DNA of 64,000 nt from Verrucomicrobiota bacterium. Lineage in GTDB: Bacteria; Verrucomicrobiota; Verrucomicrobiia; Palsa-1439. The notes beneath the pieces are model-generated. The model was not told the origin of the DNA. It was given only the letters and a program-made list of their open reading frames with translations, and ran no database searches. The DNA is taken from assembly GCA_003152315.1 (NCBI GenBank), contig PLZV01000013.1, forward strand, positions 85,215 to 149,214. The letters run 5' to 3'. Of the stretch, positions 16,597-23,180 are shown piece by piece. Within the stretch, counting starts at the first letter, position 1, and each line of letters starts with the position of its first letter. The position numbers and the translations under genes are program-made.

Positions 16597-18306
16597 TCAC
16601 ATCTGTTCGATGACTTCAATGCCCAAAAGATTCAGGCCGCGCTTGATAACGTCCGCCGTCAGGCGACAGAGCAGGAGGCGGGACGAACGCGTTGGCTCGG
16701 CGGACTGAAGCACCGGGCAGTTCTCGTAAAAGGCGCTGAACTTTCCGGTAAGATCGTACAGGTAGCCGGTGAGCCAGTTGGGTTTGTCGTCCTCCGCGAC
16801 CGCGTGCAGGGTTTCGGGGAATCGCAGGATGTGCTTGGCCAAATCGAGTTCGGCGGCGTGTTCCAATGACACCGTGGCGATGTCGGCCTTGGTCGCGCCG
16901 GCCTTGCGGAAGATGCTTTGCACCCGAACGTATGCGTACTGCATGTAGGGCGCAGTGTTGCCGTTCATCGCGAGCATCTTTGACCAACTAAACACGTAAT
17001 CCGTCGTGCGATTCTGGGAGAGATCCGCGTATTTCACCGCGCCGATACCGACCGCGCGAGCGATTTGCTGACGCTCAACCAGTGGTAAAGTGGGATTCTT
17101 CTCGGTCACGACCGACAACGCCCGTTCTTCGGCTTCATCGAGCAGATCGGCAAGTTTGACGGGCGTGCCGTCACGAGTCTTCAGCGGTTTGCCATCCTCG
17201 CCGAGGATGGTGCCGAAATAGACGTGCCGCAGGTCCGGAGGCTTTTCCCACCACTTCCGTGCCGCGGCAAAAACCTGCTTGAAATGCAGTTGCTGGCGCG
17301 CGTCGGTCACGTAAACGATCTCGTCAGGGTGCCACTGGTCGATACGGCACTTGAGGGTCGCCATATCGGTGGTGCCATAGAGAAACGCGCCGTCGGCCTT
17401 TTGGATGAGCAGCGGCGAGGTCTTCTTCAGCTCGGGATTGTCCTCAAAGAAGATGCACATCGCGCCCTCGCTTTCACGGGCGAGGTTGAGGCGTTTCAAT
17501 TCTTCGACCACATCTTTCAACATCGGGTTGTAGAAACTCTCACCTAGCGTATGATCGAAGGACACGCCGAGACGCTGGTAGGTTTTGCTGAACTCCTGCA
17601 TCGAAAGGTCGATGATCTTCTGCCAAATCTCGTGATTCTCAGCATCACCTTGTTGCAGTTTCACCAACTCAGCCTTCGCATCATCGCGCAGTTCTTTGTG
17701 ATCGTTGACGTACTTGTAAAGTCGTTCCAATTCGCCGATCGCGTCTTGCTGCAGGGCCTCATCATTGCGAAACCGCTTCCAACCGATAATGAGCATCCCA
17801 AATTGAGTACCCCAGTCGCCGAGATGGTTATCGGTGATGACCCGGTGACCGAGAAAGCGCAGGACCCGTGCGAGGCAATCACCAATGATGGTCGAGCGGA
17901 CATGGCCGACGTGCATGGGCTTGGCGACGTTGGGCGAGCTGAAGTCGATGACGACTGTTTTCGGTTGCGCGACTGTCGGCACGCCCAGACGCTCATCATT
18001 TGTGGCTGCGGCGATCTGCCGTGTGACGAACGACGGTGTCAGACGGAAGTTGATGAAGCCCGCGCCCGTCACGGTCGGCGGCTCGCTCACGTCGGAAAAC
18101 TGGAGTTCGGCGATGACTTTCTCGGCCAGCGCGCGCGGGTTCTGGCCAAGGCGTTTGGCAAGCGCCATCACGCCATTGGCCTGGTAGTCGCCGAATTTCG
18201 GGTCGGCACAGGGACGAATGATTGCGGGGCCGGCGTTTTCGGCGCCAACGGCCGAGCGCAACGCACGTTCGACGGCGTCGGCAAGGATGTCGGGCGCGGA
18301 GGACAT
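16597..18306 (-). CDS. argS: Arginyl-tRNA synthetase
   Basis: A 569-residue class I aminoacyl-tRNA synthetase that charges tRNA-Arg. The N-terminal Add1 domain (KFGDYQANGVMALAK) is present. The HIGH motif appears as HVGH in SSPNVAKPMHVGHVRSTIIG, followed by DNHLGDWGTQFGML. ArgS-typical DLSQNRTTDYVFSWSKML and the anticodon-binding C-terminus with DLTGKFSAFYENCPV are intact, ending in GLNLLGIEVIEQM. As in many ArgS there is no KMSK sequence. Length is normal. Eleven bases separate it from the upstream EIIA-like gene on the same strand. Confidence 0.97.
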   Translation of the reverse strand: MSSAPDILADAVERALRSAVGAENAGPAIIRPCADPKFGDYQANGVMALAKRLGQNPRALAEKVIAELQFSDVSEPPTVTGAGFINFRLTPSFVTRQIAAATNDERLGVPTVAQPKTVVIDFSSPNVAKPMHVGHVRSTIIGDCLARVLRFLGHRVITDNHLGDWGTQFGMLIIGWKRFRNDEALQQDAIGELERLYKYVNDHKELRDDAKAELVKLQQGDAENHEIWQKIIDLSMQEFSKTYQRLGVSFDHTLGESFYNPMLKDVVEELKRLNLARESEGAMCIFFEDNPELKKTSPLLIQKADGAFLYGTTDMATLKCRIDQWHPDEIVYVTDARQQLHFKQVFAAARKWWEKPPDLRHVYFGTILGEDGKPLKTRDGTPVKLADLLDEAEERALSVVTEKNPTLPLVERQQIARAVGIGAVKYADLSQNRTTDYVFSWSKMLAMNGNTAPYMQYAYVRVQSIFRKAGATKADIATVSLEHAAELDLAKHILRFPETLHAVAEDDKPNWLTGYLYDLTGKFSAFYENCPVLQSAEPTRSSRLLLCRLTADVIKRGLNLLGIEVIEQM

Positions 18307-18317
18307 TAAACCCGAGC

Positions 18318-18776
18318 TTAGGTTGCGGAACGGAAGATGGCGAGAATTTCCTCAGCGGTCTGGGCGGTCTCCAGCTTCTGGCGGTTCTCCTTGTTGCTGA
18401 GGAAGCGGGCGAAACTGGAGAGCAGCAGGAGGTGTTTCTGAAACTGGCCCTGGGGCGTGAGGAAGAGCAGGCACATCGTGACGGGCTGATTGTCGAGCGC
18501 CTGGAATTCCACGCCGTGTGTGGGCCGCCCGAAGACCGCGACGACATCCGATATGCACGCGACGCTCGCGTGGGGCAGGGCGATCCCGTAGCCGATGCCG
18601 GTGCTCTTGCTTGTCTCGCGGTCTTTGACCGCCTTGCGTACCGTGTCGCTGTCCTCCGCGCGGATTTTGTGGGTGCGCACCAGCACGTCGATGAGTTGGT
18701 CGATCACGGCCCAGCGGTCGGCGGCGGCGAGGCGCGGGACGATTTGTTCTGAACTGAGGATTTCGGTGAGATTCAT
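18318..18776 (-). CDS. PTS EIIA-type (PtsN-like) protein
   Basis: A 152-residue PTS_EIIA_2 domain protein. The phosphorylatable His lies in GIGYGIALPHASV, with the surrounding Gly-Pro context of PtsN/EIIA-Fru. LFLTPQGQFQKHLLLLSSFARFL and the C-terminal TAEEILAIF are family features. Without transporter parts nearby it is more likely a regulatory nitrogen-type EIIA than a sugar-uptake subunit. ATG 18776 matches the usual N-terminus (MNLTEILSSEQIV). It lies just upstream of argS and downstream of a membrane metalloprotease-like gene on the same strand. Confidence 0.88.
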   Translation of the reverse strand: MNLTEILSSEQIVPRLAAADRWAVIDQLIDVLVRTHKIRAEDSDTVRKAVKDRETSKSTGIGYGIALPHASVACISDVVAVFGRPTHGVEFQALDNQPVTMCLLFLTPQGQFQKHLLLLSSFARFLSNKENRQKLETAQTAEEILAIFRSAT

Positions 18777-18796
18777 GTCTCGTTTGGCAAACGGCG

Positions 18797-19516
18797 TCAG
18801 CGCTGTTGTGTATGGCTCACGGAAGCGACCGCACCATGCCACAAGACGACCAGCTTGTCGAGAGTCCAGCCATAGGCGGTGACGAGATTGCCGGCCAGCG
18901 ACTGCGCCAACGCCACGAACGTCACCGAGCGGGAGAGCGCGGCGACGGTGAGCGCCATGGTCAGCAGGTTCATGCAGTAGATGACGACCACGGAGAAGAG
19001 GACGCCCTGCGATTCGATGTCGGGCTGCTTCACGGTCAGCAACATCATCAGCGTGAAGGTCACGTGGAAGCTCCAACCAAGCCCGACGAGGAAGAACAAC
19101 ACCCACAGGTACGCGGTGAGATTCCAGATGGCGTAGGCGATGAAAAACACACCGATGAACAACATGGCATAGAATGGGAAAAAGTAAGGCGCGAGCGCGA
19201 TGAACCAGTTCGCTTTACTCGTGCGCACCTGGCCACCCGTTTTCTTCACCTTCAAGCCCCCGACCCGCGCGCCCATCATCAGCGCCCAAATTGCGTGGGT
19301 CAGTTCATGCCCCAGCACATAGGTCCGCATCGGTTTGGGGAGGAACACGAACACCGCCAGCCAGAGCGCGTAGCCCCCGGCAAACGCCCACAATGCCGGG
19401 TCAGCCAGGGTGTGAGGAGCAAAGGACACCTGACCGCCGAGCCGCCAGGCGGTCATGGTGATCGCGGCGCAGGCAGGCAGCAGCAAAATGCCGAGTAAGA
19501 GCTTTAGAAAGCGCAC
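18797..19516 (-). CDS. Membrane protein with HELTH metalloprotease-like motif (M50-like)
   Basis: A 239-residue integral membrane protein with about six hydrophobic helices. The motif GHELTHAIWA (His-Glu-Leu-Thr-His) follows a cytosolic-looking KPMRTYVL stretch, as in site-2 protease (M50) relatives. The second M50 motif (NxxPxxxLDG) is not evident, so proteolytic activity is uncertain. The open frame extends into rpsT on the other strand; the start is placed at GTG 19516 (VRFLKLLLG), which keeps the rpsT promoter free. It is 20 bases upstream of the EIIA-like gene and probably co-transcribed with it and argS. Confidence 0.65.
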   Translation of the reverse strand: MRFLKLLLGILLLPACAAITMTAWRLGGQVSFAPHTLADPALWAFAGGYALWLAVFVFLPKPMRTYVLGHELTHAIWALMMGARVGGLKVKKTGGQVRTSKANWFIALAPYFFPFYAMLFIGVFFIAYAIWNLTAYLWVLFFLVGLGWSFHVTFTLMMLLTVKQPDIESQGVLFSVVVIYCMNLLTMALTVAALSRSVTFVALAQSLAGNLVTAYGWTLDKLVVLWHGAVASVSHTQQR

Positions 19517-19527
19517 GATTTTACCCG

Positions 19528-19555
19528 TTGACTTTTGCGGGTCGGCACGTAAGAT
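19528..19555 (+). promoter_or_regulatory. Predicted promoter of rpsT
   Basis: TTGACT (19528-19533), 16 bases, TAAGAT (19550-19555). It starts a leader of about 45 bases before the rpsT ATG. The boxes match consensus at five and four of six positions, as expected for a highly expressed ribosomal protein gene. Confidence 0.6.
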
Positions 19556-19606
19556 GACGCGCCGTCCAACGAACAACGACACAGCAGACTCATCGGATAA
19601 TTTACC

Positions 19607-19882
19607 ATGGCCAATACACGTTCCGCAGCGAAACAAGCGCGCGCCAGCCTCCGTCGAGGGGCGCAAAACAAGTCGATTAAATCCAGGTTGCACACGTTGG
19701 AAAAGAAGTTCCTTGCGGCCGTGGCCGCGAAGAAGTCGGAAGATTTTAACGAGCTGTATCGTTTACTGAGTTCCGCGCTCGACAAGGCGGCCAAGACCAA
19801 GGTGATCCATCGCAATAATGCTTCCCGCAAGAAGTCGCGGCTTTCCGCCCACCTGAAAGTTGCAGTCGCCAAGAAGGCGTAA
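19607..19882 (+). CDS. rpsT: Ribosomal protein bS20
   Basis: A 91-residue, Lys/Arg/Ala-rich protein of the 30S subunit. Family features are the N-terminal MANTRSAAKQARAS, a central RLHTLEKKFLAAV helix and the KVIHRNNASRKKSRLSAHL end, which binds 16S rRNA. Length is normal. It is a single-gene plus-strand unit between two minus-strand genes, with its own promoter. Confidence 0.96.
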   Translation: MANTRSAAKQARASLRRGAQNKSIKSRLHTLEKKFLAAVAAKKSEDFNELYRLLSSALDKAAKTKVIHRNNASRKKSRLSAHLKVAVAKKA

Positions 19883-19909
19883 ACTTTCAGCATTCGACGT
19901 TGCGGCTGT

Positions 19910-20566
19910 TCACTGCCAGCTCTCCACCAACAACCCGGTGATTCGCTTGCCAATGTCATCGGCGATCAAGGGCAAGGCCTGCTCTTCCGCGCTTTGCTGA
20001 TCTTCGCCGATAAAGACGTCGGACTTACCTTCCACCTCGGTGAGCCTCAGAACCGTCTCGCCCGTGCGACGGTCCGTGGCTTCGAAACGCACGGTGATGG
20101 TAATCTCGTATTCGCGGGGGACGCCAGTTTCCGTACGCAGGGAGCGCAAGGCCTGGCGGTTGTACTTCGTGATGGAACCCTTCAGCACGACATCAGCACG
20201 CGGCTCGGATTCGATGCGCAGGGAACCGTCCTGTTGAAGCCGCTGGATAATGGCGTTGCTAATCTGGGCTTCGATTTGGGGGCGGAGGGTGGTGTTGCGG
20301 AACATCGGGACGGCGATGGATTTGAAATTTCGCTTCGTCACGGGGCCGACATGATAACCGGCGCAGGCAAACGCCAGGAGACAGATGAGTGAGAGCTGGA
20401 CAGCGACAATGCCGCTGGAGATTCGGCAGTGTCTTAATTCGTTGCTTGGAGGGACGCGCTCCGTCGCGTCCGTTCGCTGAATGCGGCCACGACGGAGCGT
20501 GGCCCTCCACAGTCGGATACTACCGGGGATCCGGTCGCGACTGCTCGCCCAAGCGCGGCAATTCAT
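19910..20566 (-). CDS. lptE: LptE-like LPS-assembly lipoprotein, start disturbed by a repeat
   Basis: The conserved part is CAGYHVGPVTKRNFKSIAVP followed by MFRNTTLRPQIEAQ, then IIQRLQQDG, ADVVLKGSI and VRFEATDRRTGE. This is the LptE/RlpB-type outer-membrane lipoprotein that plugs the LptD translocon. A lipoprotein signal (LSLICLLAFAC) precedes Cys 68, counted from ATG 20566. Between the repeat at 20448-20508 and that Cys no ATG, GTG or TTG occurs in frame. The only ordinary start is therefore ATG 20566, overlapping the stop of the upstream gene (ATGA), which would put a 50-residue repeat-encoded extension before the signal peptide. A rare ATT start at codon 53 is an alternative. Function depends on which is used. 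Confidence 0.72.
   Translation of the reverse strand: MNCRAWASSRDRIPGSIRLWRATLRRGRIQRTDATERVPPSNELRHCRISSGIVAVQLSLICLLAFACAGYHVGPVTKRNFKSIAVPMFRNTTLRPQIEAQISNAIIQRLQQDGSLRIESEPRADVVLKGSITKYNRQALRSLRTETGVPREYEITITVRFEATDRRTGETVLRLTEVEGKSDVFIGEDQQSAEEQALPLIADDIGKRITGLLVESWQ
20448..20508. repeat. REP/BIME-like two-hairpin repeat inside the lptE 5' region
   Basis: A 61-bp element bounded by inverted ends GGAGGG and CCCTCC. It holds two GC-rich hairpins: GGACGCG/CGCGTCC (20450-20470 region) and GGCCACG/CGTGGCC (20484-20504 region), in opposed orientation, each with an A/CGGAGC-type loop. Such elements are usually intergenic; here the reading frame of the LptE-like protein runs through it. Confidence 0.7.
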
Positions 20567-21549
20567 GGCGTGGCGGTCTTCTCCGCGGTAAGGGGCGTGA
20601 GTTTGGCGACCTTGTCCTTGGCCTGCGTGGCCCAGTTGGACTCGGGGTTCTTCTCGATGACATCGTTGTAGTAGATGAGCGCGGATTTATAGCGGCGGTT
20701 CTTCTCGTAGAACTGACCGATGTGGAACAATCCCCGGGCTTGCTCCCCCTTTAGGCTGGTCAGGTATTCCTGTGCGAGCGGAACTTTGTCGCTTCTCGGG
20801 TAGCGGAGCAGGAAATCGGTATAGGCGGCAATCGCCTGGTTCGCGGCGTTCTGGTCGTATTCGGCGCGCGCTGATTCCTTCTTGTACTCCCAGCCGATCT
20901 GGAACTGCGCTCCTTCGGCGAGCGGAAGTTTAGGATAACGCTCGAGCAGTTTCTCATAGGCGTGGACGGCGGCGAGATAGTCACGCTGCTTCTCGTACGC
21001 CAACCCGATGCGGAACTGCGACTCGGGGGCGACGGAGCTGTAGGGGCCATTCTTCACCACCTGTTCGTACACCTCGACGGCGCGATCGAGGGAAGGCAGC
21101 CAGCGGATGCCCCAGGCTTTTTGGCGTTCCCCCGCGAGAAACAGATTACCGATTTCGTACTGCCGTTGCAGCACGGTATTGAAGTGCGTCGTGTTGGGGT
21201 TCTTCTTGATCAGCTCCTGGTATTGCTGAAACGCCTTGTAGTGGTAGCCAATGGCACCGAGGCATTCGGCCTCGCCGAGCCGCGCATCCTGCGCCGAGAA
21301 CGACAGCGGCCAACGACTGATGACACGGCGATACGCGTCGATCGCGTTGCGGTACTGCTTCTTGGCTTGCAGGCCTTGGGCGATCTTGAGTTGGTCGGAT
21401 GGGTTGGTTCCGGTGGTGACGCCCTCGTGTTCCCAGGTCCACCCTTCGCCCTTGCGCCAGATCAACGCCGCCGGAGCGTTCACTGGCATAACGAAGACGA
21501 ACGCCGTTACGCTGAGCAGGGCGATGGCAAATTTCTTGTGCAGACGCAT
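20563..21549 (-). CDS. BamD/TPR-like periplasmic tetratricopeptide protein
   Basis: A 328-residue exported protein with a Sec signal peptide (MRLHKKFAIALLSVTAFVFV, cleavage near APA) and no lipobox Cys. It is followed by at least five TPR-type repeats (AIDAYRRVISRWP, KAFQQYQELIKKNP, AVHAYEKLLERYP, AIAAYTDFLLRYP, ALIYYNDVIEKNP). The spacing and Pro after each repeat resemble BamD/YfiO of the outer-membrane beta-barrel assembly machine, but an anchoring Cys is missing. It overlaps the LptE-like frame by four bases, so outer-membrane assembly is the probable theme. A general TPR scaffold is the alternative. Confidence 0.75.
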   Translation of the reverse strand: MRLHKKFAIALLSVTAFVFVMPVNAPAALIWRKGEGWTWEHEGVTTGTNPSDQLKIAQGLQAKKQYRNAIDAYRRVISRWPLSFSAQDARLGEAECLGAIGYHYKAFQQYQELIKKNPNTTHFNTVLQRQYEIGNLFLAGERQKAWGIRWLPSLDRAVEVYEQVVKNGPYSSVAPESQFRIGLAYEKQRDYLAAVHAYEKLLERYPKLPLAEGAQFQIGWEYKKESARAEYDQNAANQAIAAYTDFLLRYPRSDKVPLAQEYLTSLKGEQARGLFHIGQFYEKNRRYKSALIYYNDVIEKNPESNWATQAKDKVAKLTPLTAEKTATP

Positions 21550-21698
21550 GATGATTCGCGGCGGAGGCTACTACAACGCTCCGTGAGCGTCAAGCAACGC
21601 GGGCGGGCAGTGGTGGCCAGTCTAGCAATTGTGCATTTGTCAGGAAGCGATTATAAATGGACTCGGTTTTCAGTCGATACGGGCTCTGTCGACAGGTT

Positions 21699-22640
21699 CT
21701 AGACGAAATCAGTTAGAGCCGACCCGAGCAACGCCAAAACACGCTCTCTGTATCCGCGACTGTCGACCTCTCCGCCGACGACGGGAATCTCTTTCTGTAG
21801 TGTTTTCAGGCAACCGAGGGCCAGCCGAATGGAGAAATCTCTTTTGGTAAATTTCAGGGCGTCCAGAACTGTCTCGATGACGTCGGTTTTGGCGAGCGGA
21901 TGGAGGTCGTAGATCGGGTATTTCACGAATCCCATTAACGGATCCTGAAATGCCGGGGATTCAAAATCGAGGAATCCGGTAATTTGTCCGTTTTTCGCAA
22001 GAAAGTTGCCTGGCTGGTAGTCACCATTGCTGAACACCAACGGTGTAGTTACGCCCGGCAAAACGGCTTCAATTCGTTGCAGGGCCAGCTGAAATATCGG
22101 TTCCTTGGACCACAGGCTCTGACTGGTTTTTATCGCCGCCAATTCCACTTGCAGGCTGCGTTGTGGCAGCGATTTGGATACTTCGTGTTTCGCTATGAAG
22201 CTACTGGCACCCATGAGGGCTAGGACTGCCTCTACAAGCAGACGCTTTGCCTCCTGTAAATTATCTGCGGAACGCATGCTCAGCTTTTGCAGGTTCTCTC
22301 CTTCCAACAAAGAATAGATCGCTACAGAGTTGCCGTCTTCATTTTGAAACGGGTCCGATAATATTTCAGGAACCGGCAACCCATATTCCTTCAGGGCTCG
22401 AAACATCTCCACTTCCATCTCGACATTTCCGTGCCGCGTCTTTCTCAGGACCACCGCCCTGGAGCTATTCTCCTTTGTTTCCACCTCAACTTTTATCGGG
22501 CACGGCAAATCGTAATTGTCAAAATAGGTCGCCCGAGCGATTCCGTGAAACGAAGGATCGACTTCAAGAATCTTCTTCTTTTCCGATTCTGTGAGGGTTG
22601 CTCTTCGCTGGTTCTCAGTTCTGAATTGATTTTCCGTCAT
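21699..22640 (-). CDS. Aminoglycoside-phosphotransferase-fold protein
   Basis: A 313-residue APH/choline-kinase-fold protein. The catalytic segment reads LVFSNGDYQPGNFL, where the usual HGDxxxxN has Asn instead of His but keeps Asp and the second Asn. The metal-binding strand is ITGFLDFESP. An N-terminal ATP-binding lobe carries AVVLRKTRHGN and the middle has YSLLEGENL. Substrate unknown; relatives phosphorylate antibiotics, choline or sugars. Base composition is visibly lower in GC than its neighbours, and it stands alone between spacers, suggesting transfer. The start at ATG 22640 is the first in frame. Confidence 0.75.
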   Translation of the reverse strand: MTENQFRTENQRRATLTESEKKKILEVDPSFHGIARATYFDNYDLPCPIKVEVETKENSSRAVVLRKTRHGNVEMEVEMFRALKEYGLPVPEILSDPFQNEDGNSVAIYSLLEGENLQKLSMRSADNLQEAKRLLVEAVLALMGASSFIAKHEVSKSLPQRSLQVELAAIKTSQSLWSKEPIFQLALQRIEAVLPGVTTPLVFSNGDYQPGNFLAKNGQITGFLDFESPAFQDPLMGFVKYPIYDLHPLAKTDVIETVLDALKFTKRDFSIRLALGCLKTLQKEIPVVGGEVDSRGYRERVLALLGSALTDFV

Positions 22641-23180
22641 GCGAGATCAATTTATCATACACGATACCCTCAACCCGTCCCAGCCCTCGACTGTGATGGA
22701 AACGTCATCGTCGAGCAACCACCCGTTTGGCCTGTTCTCGAGGGGGCTTTGCCTGGTAATCGTAAATCGATTGTTTTGCTAGACAAGTTATAGCGGGTTG
22801 TGTATATTCGGATCGGTTCTTTGACATAGGGAAATTCGCCACGTGGATGCAAATACCCCTCACCAAGCTCTCCCCCAAGGGGAGAGGCGATGTCCGTGTG
22901 GATAAGTGGCCAAGACAGAGTGCTTATTTCGGGGGAGGAGAGGGCGCGAGAACATGTGTTTCTGCGAAACGAACCGGATTTGCCGGCTTGCCTTTTTGAG
23001 CGCATCCATCAGAAGGATAGAGACTTAGAACGCTGGCGTGGATTTTTTGAATCCGGTTCGTTTGGCGAGAAACGGGCAGCCCGGCTGTCTGCCCCTACCA
23101 ACGACTTGCGAATGAGACGTAGGTAAGGGAGTAAAACGGCGGTCATAGACCGCCGCTACAATGGATTCGGGGCATGCGGT
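22641..23180. other. Repeat-filled intergenic region (540 bp), no convincing gene
   Basis: No open frame here resembles a protein. It holds a chain of short hairpin repeats: CTCTCCCC/GGGGAGAG (22868-22886); an AAACGAACCGG motif at about 22966-22976 and inverted at 23053-23064; a GGGCAG/CTGCCC hairpin (23074-23094) next to CCCTACCAACGAC (23093-23105); and a CGGCGGTC/GACCGCCG hairpin (23137-23155). The 13-mer recurs inverted at 53828-53840, and the AAACGAACC motif recurs in the 53.5-54.1 kb spacer. Confidence 0.7.
23133..23155 (-). terminator. Hairpin plus T-run downstream of the GH31 gene
   Basis: Read on the minus strand, CGGCGGTC, loop TAT, GACCGCCG is followed directly by TTTTA. It lies about 25 bases beyond the GH31 stop and looks like a dispersed repeat serving as a rho-independent terminator. 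Confidence 0.5.

Noticed and set aside
22641-23180. CRISPR array
   Set aside because: The spacer has several hairpin repeats, but they differ from each other, are unevenly spaced, and no cas gene is in the window.
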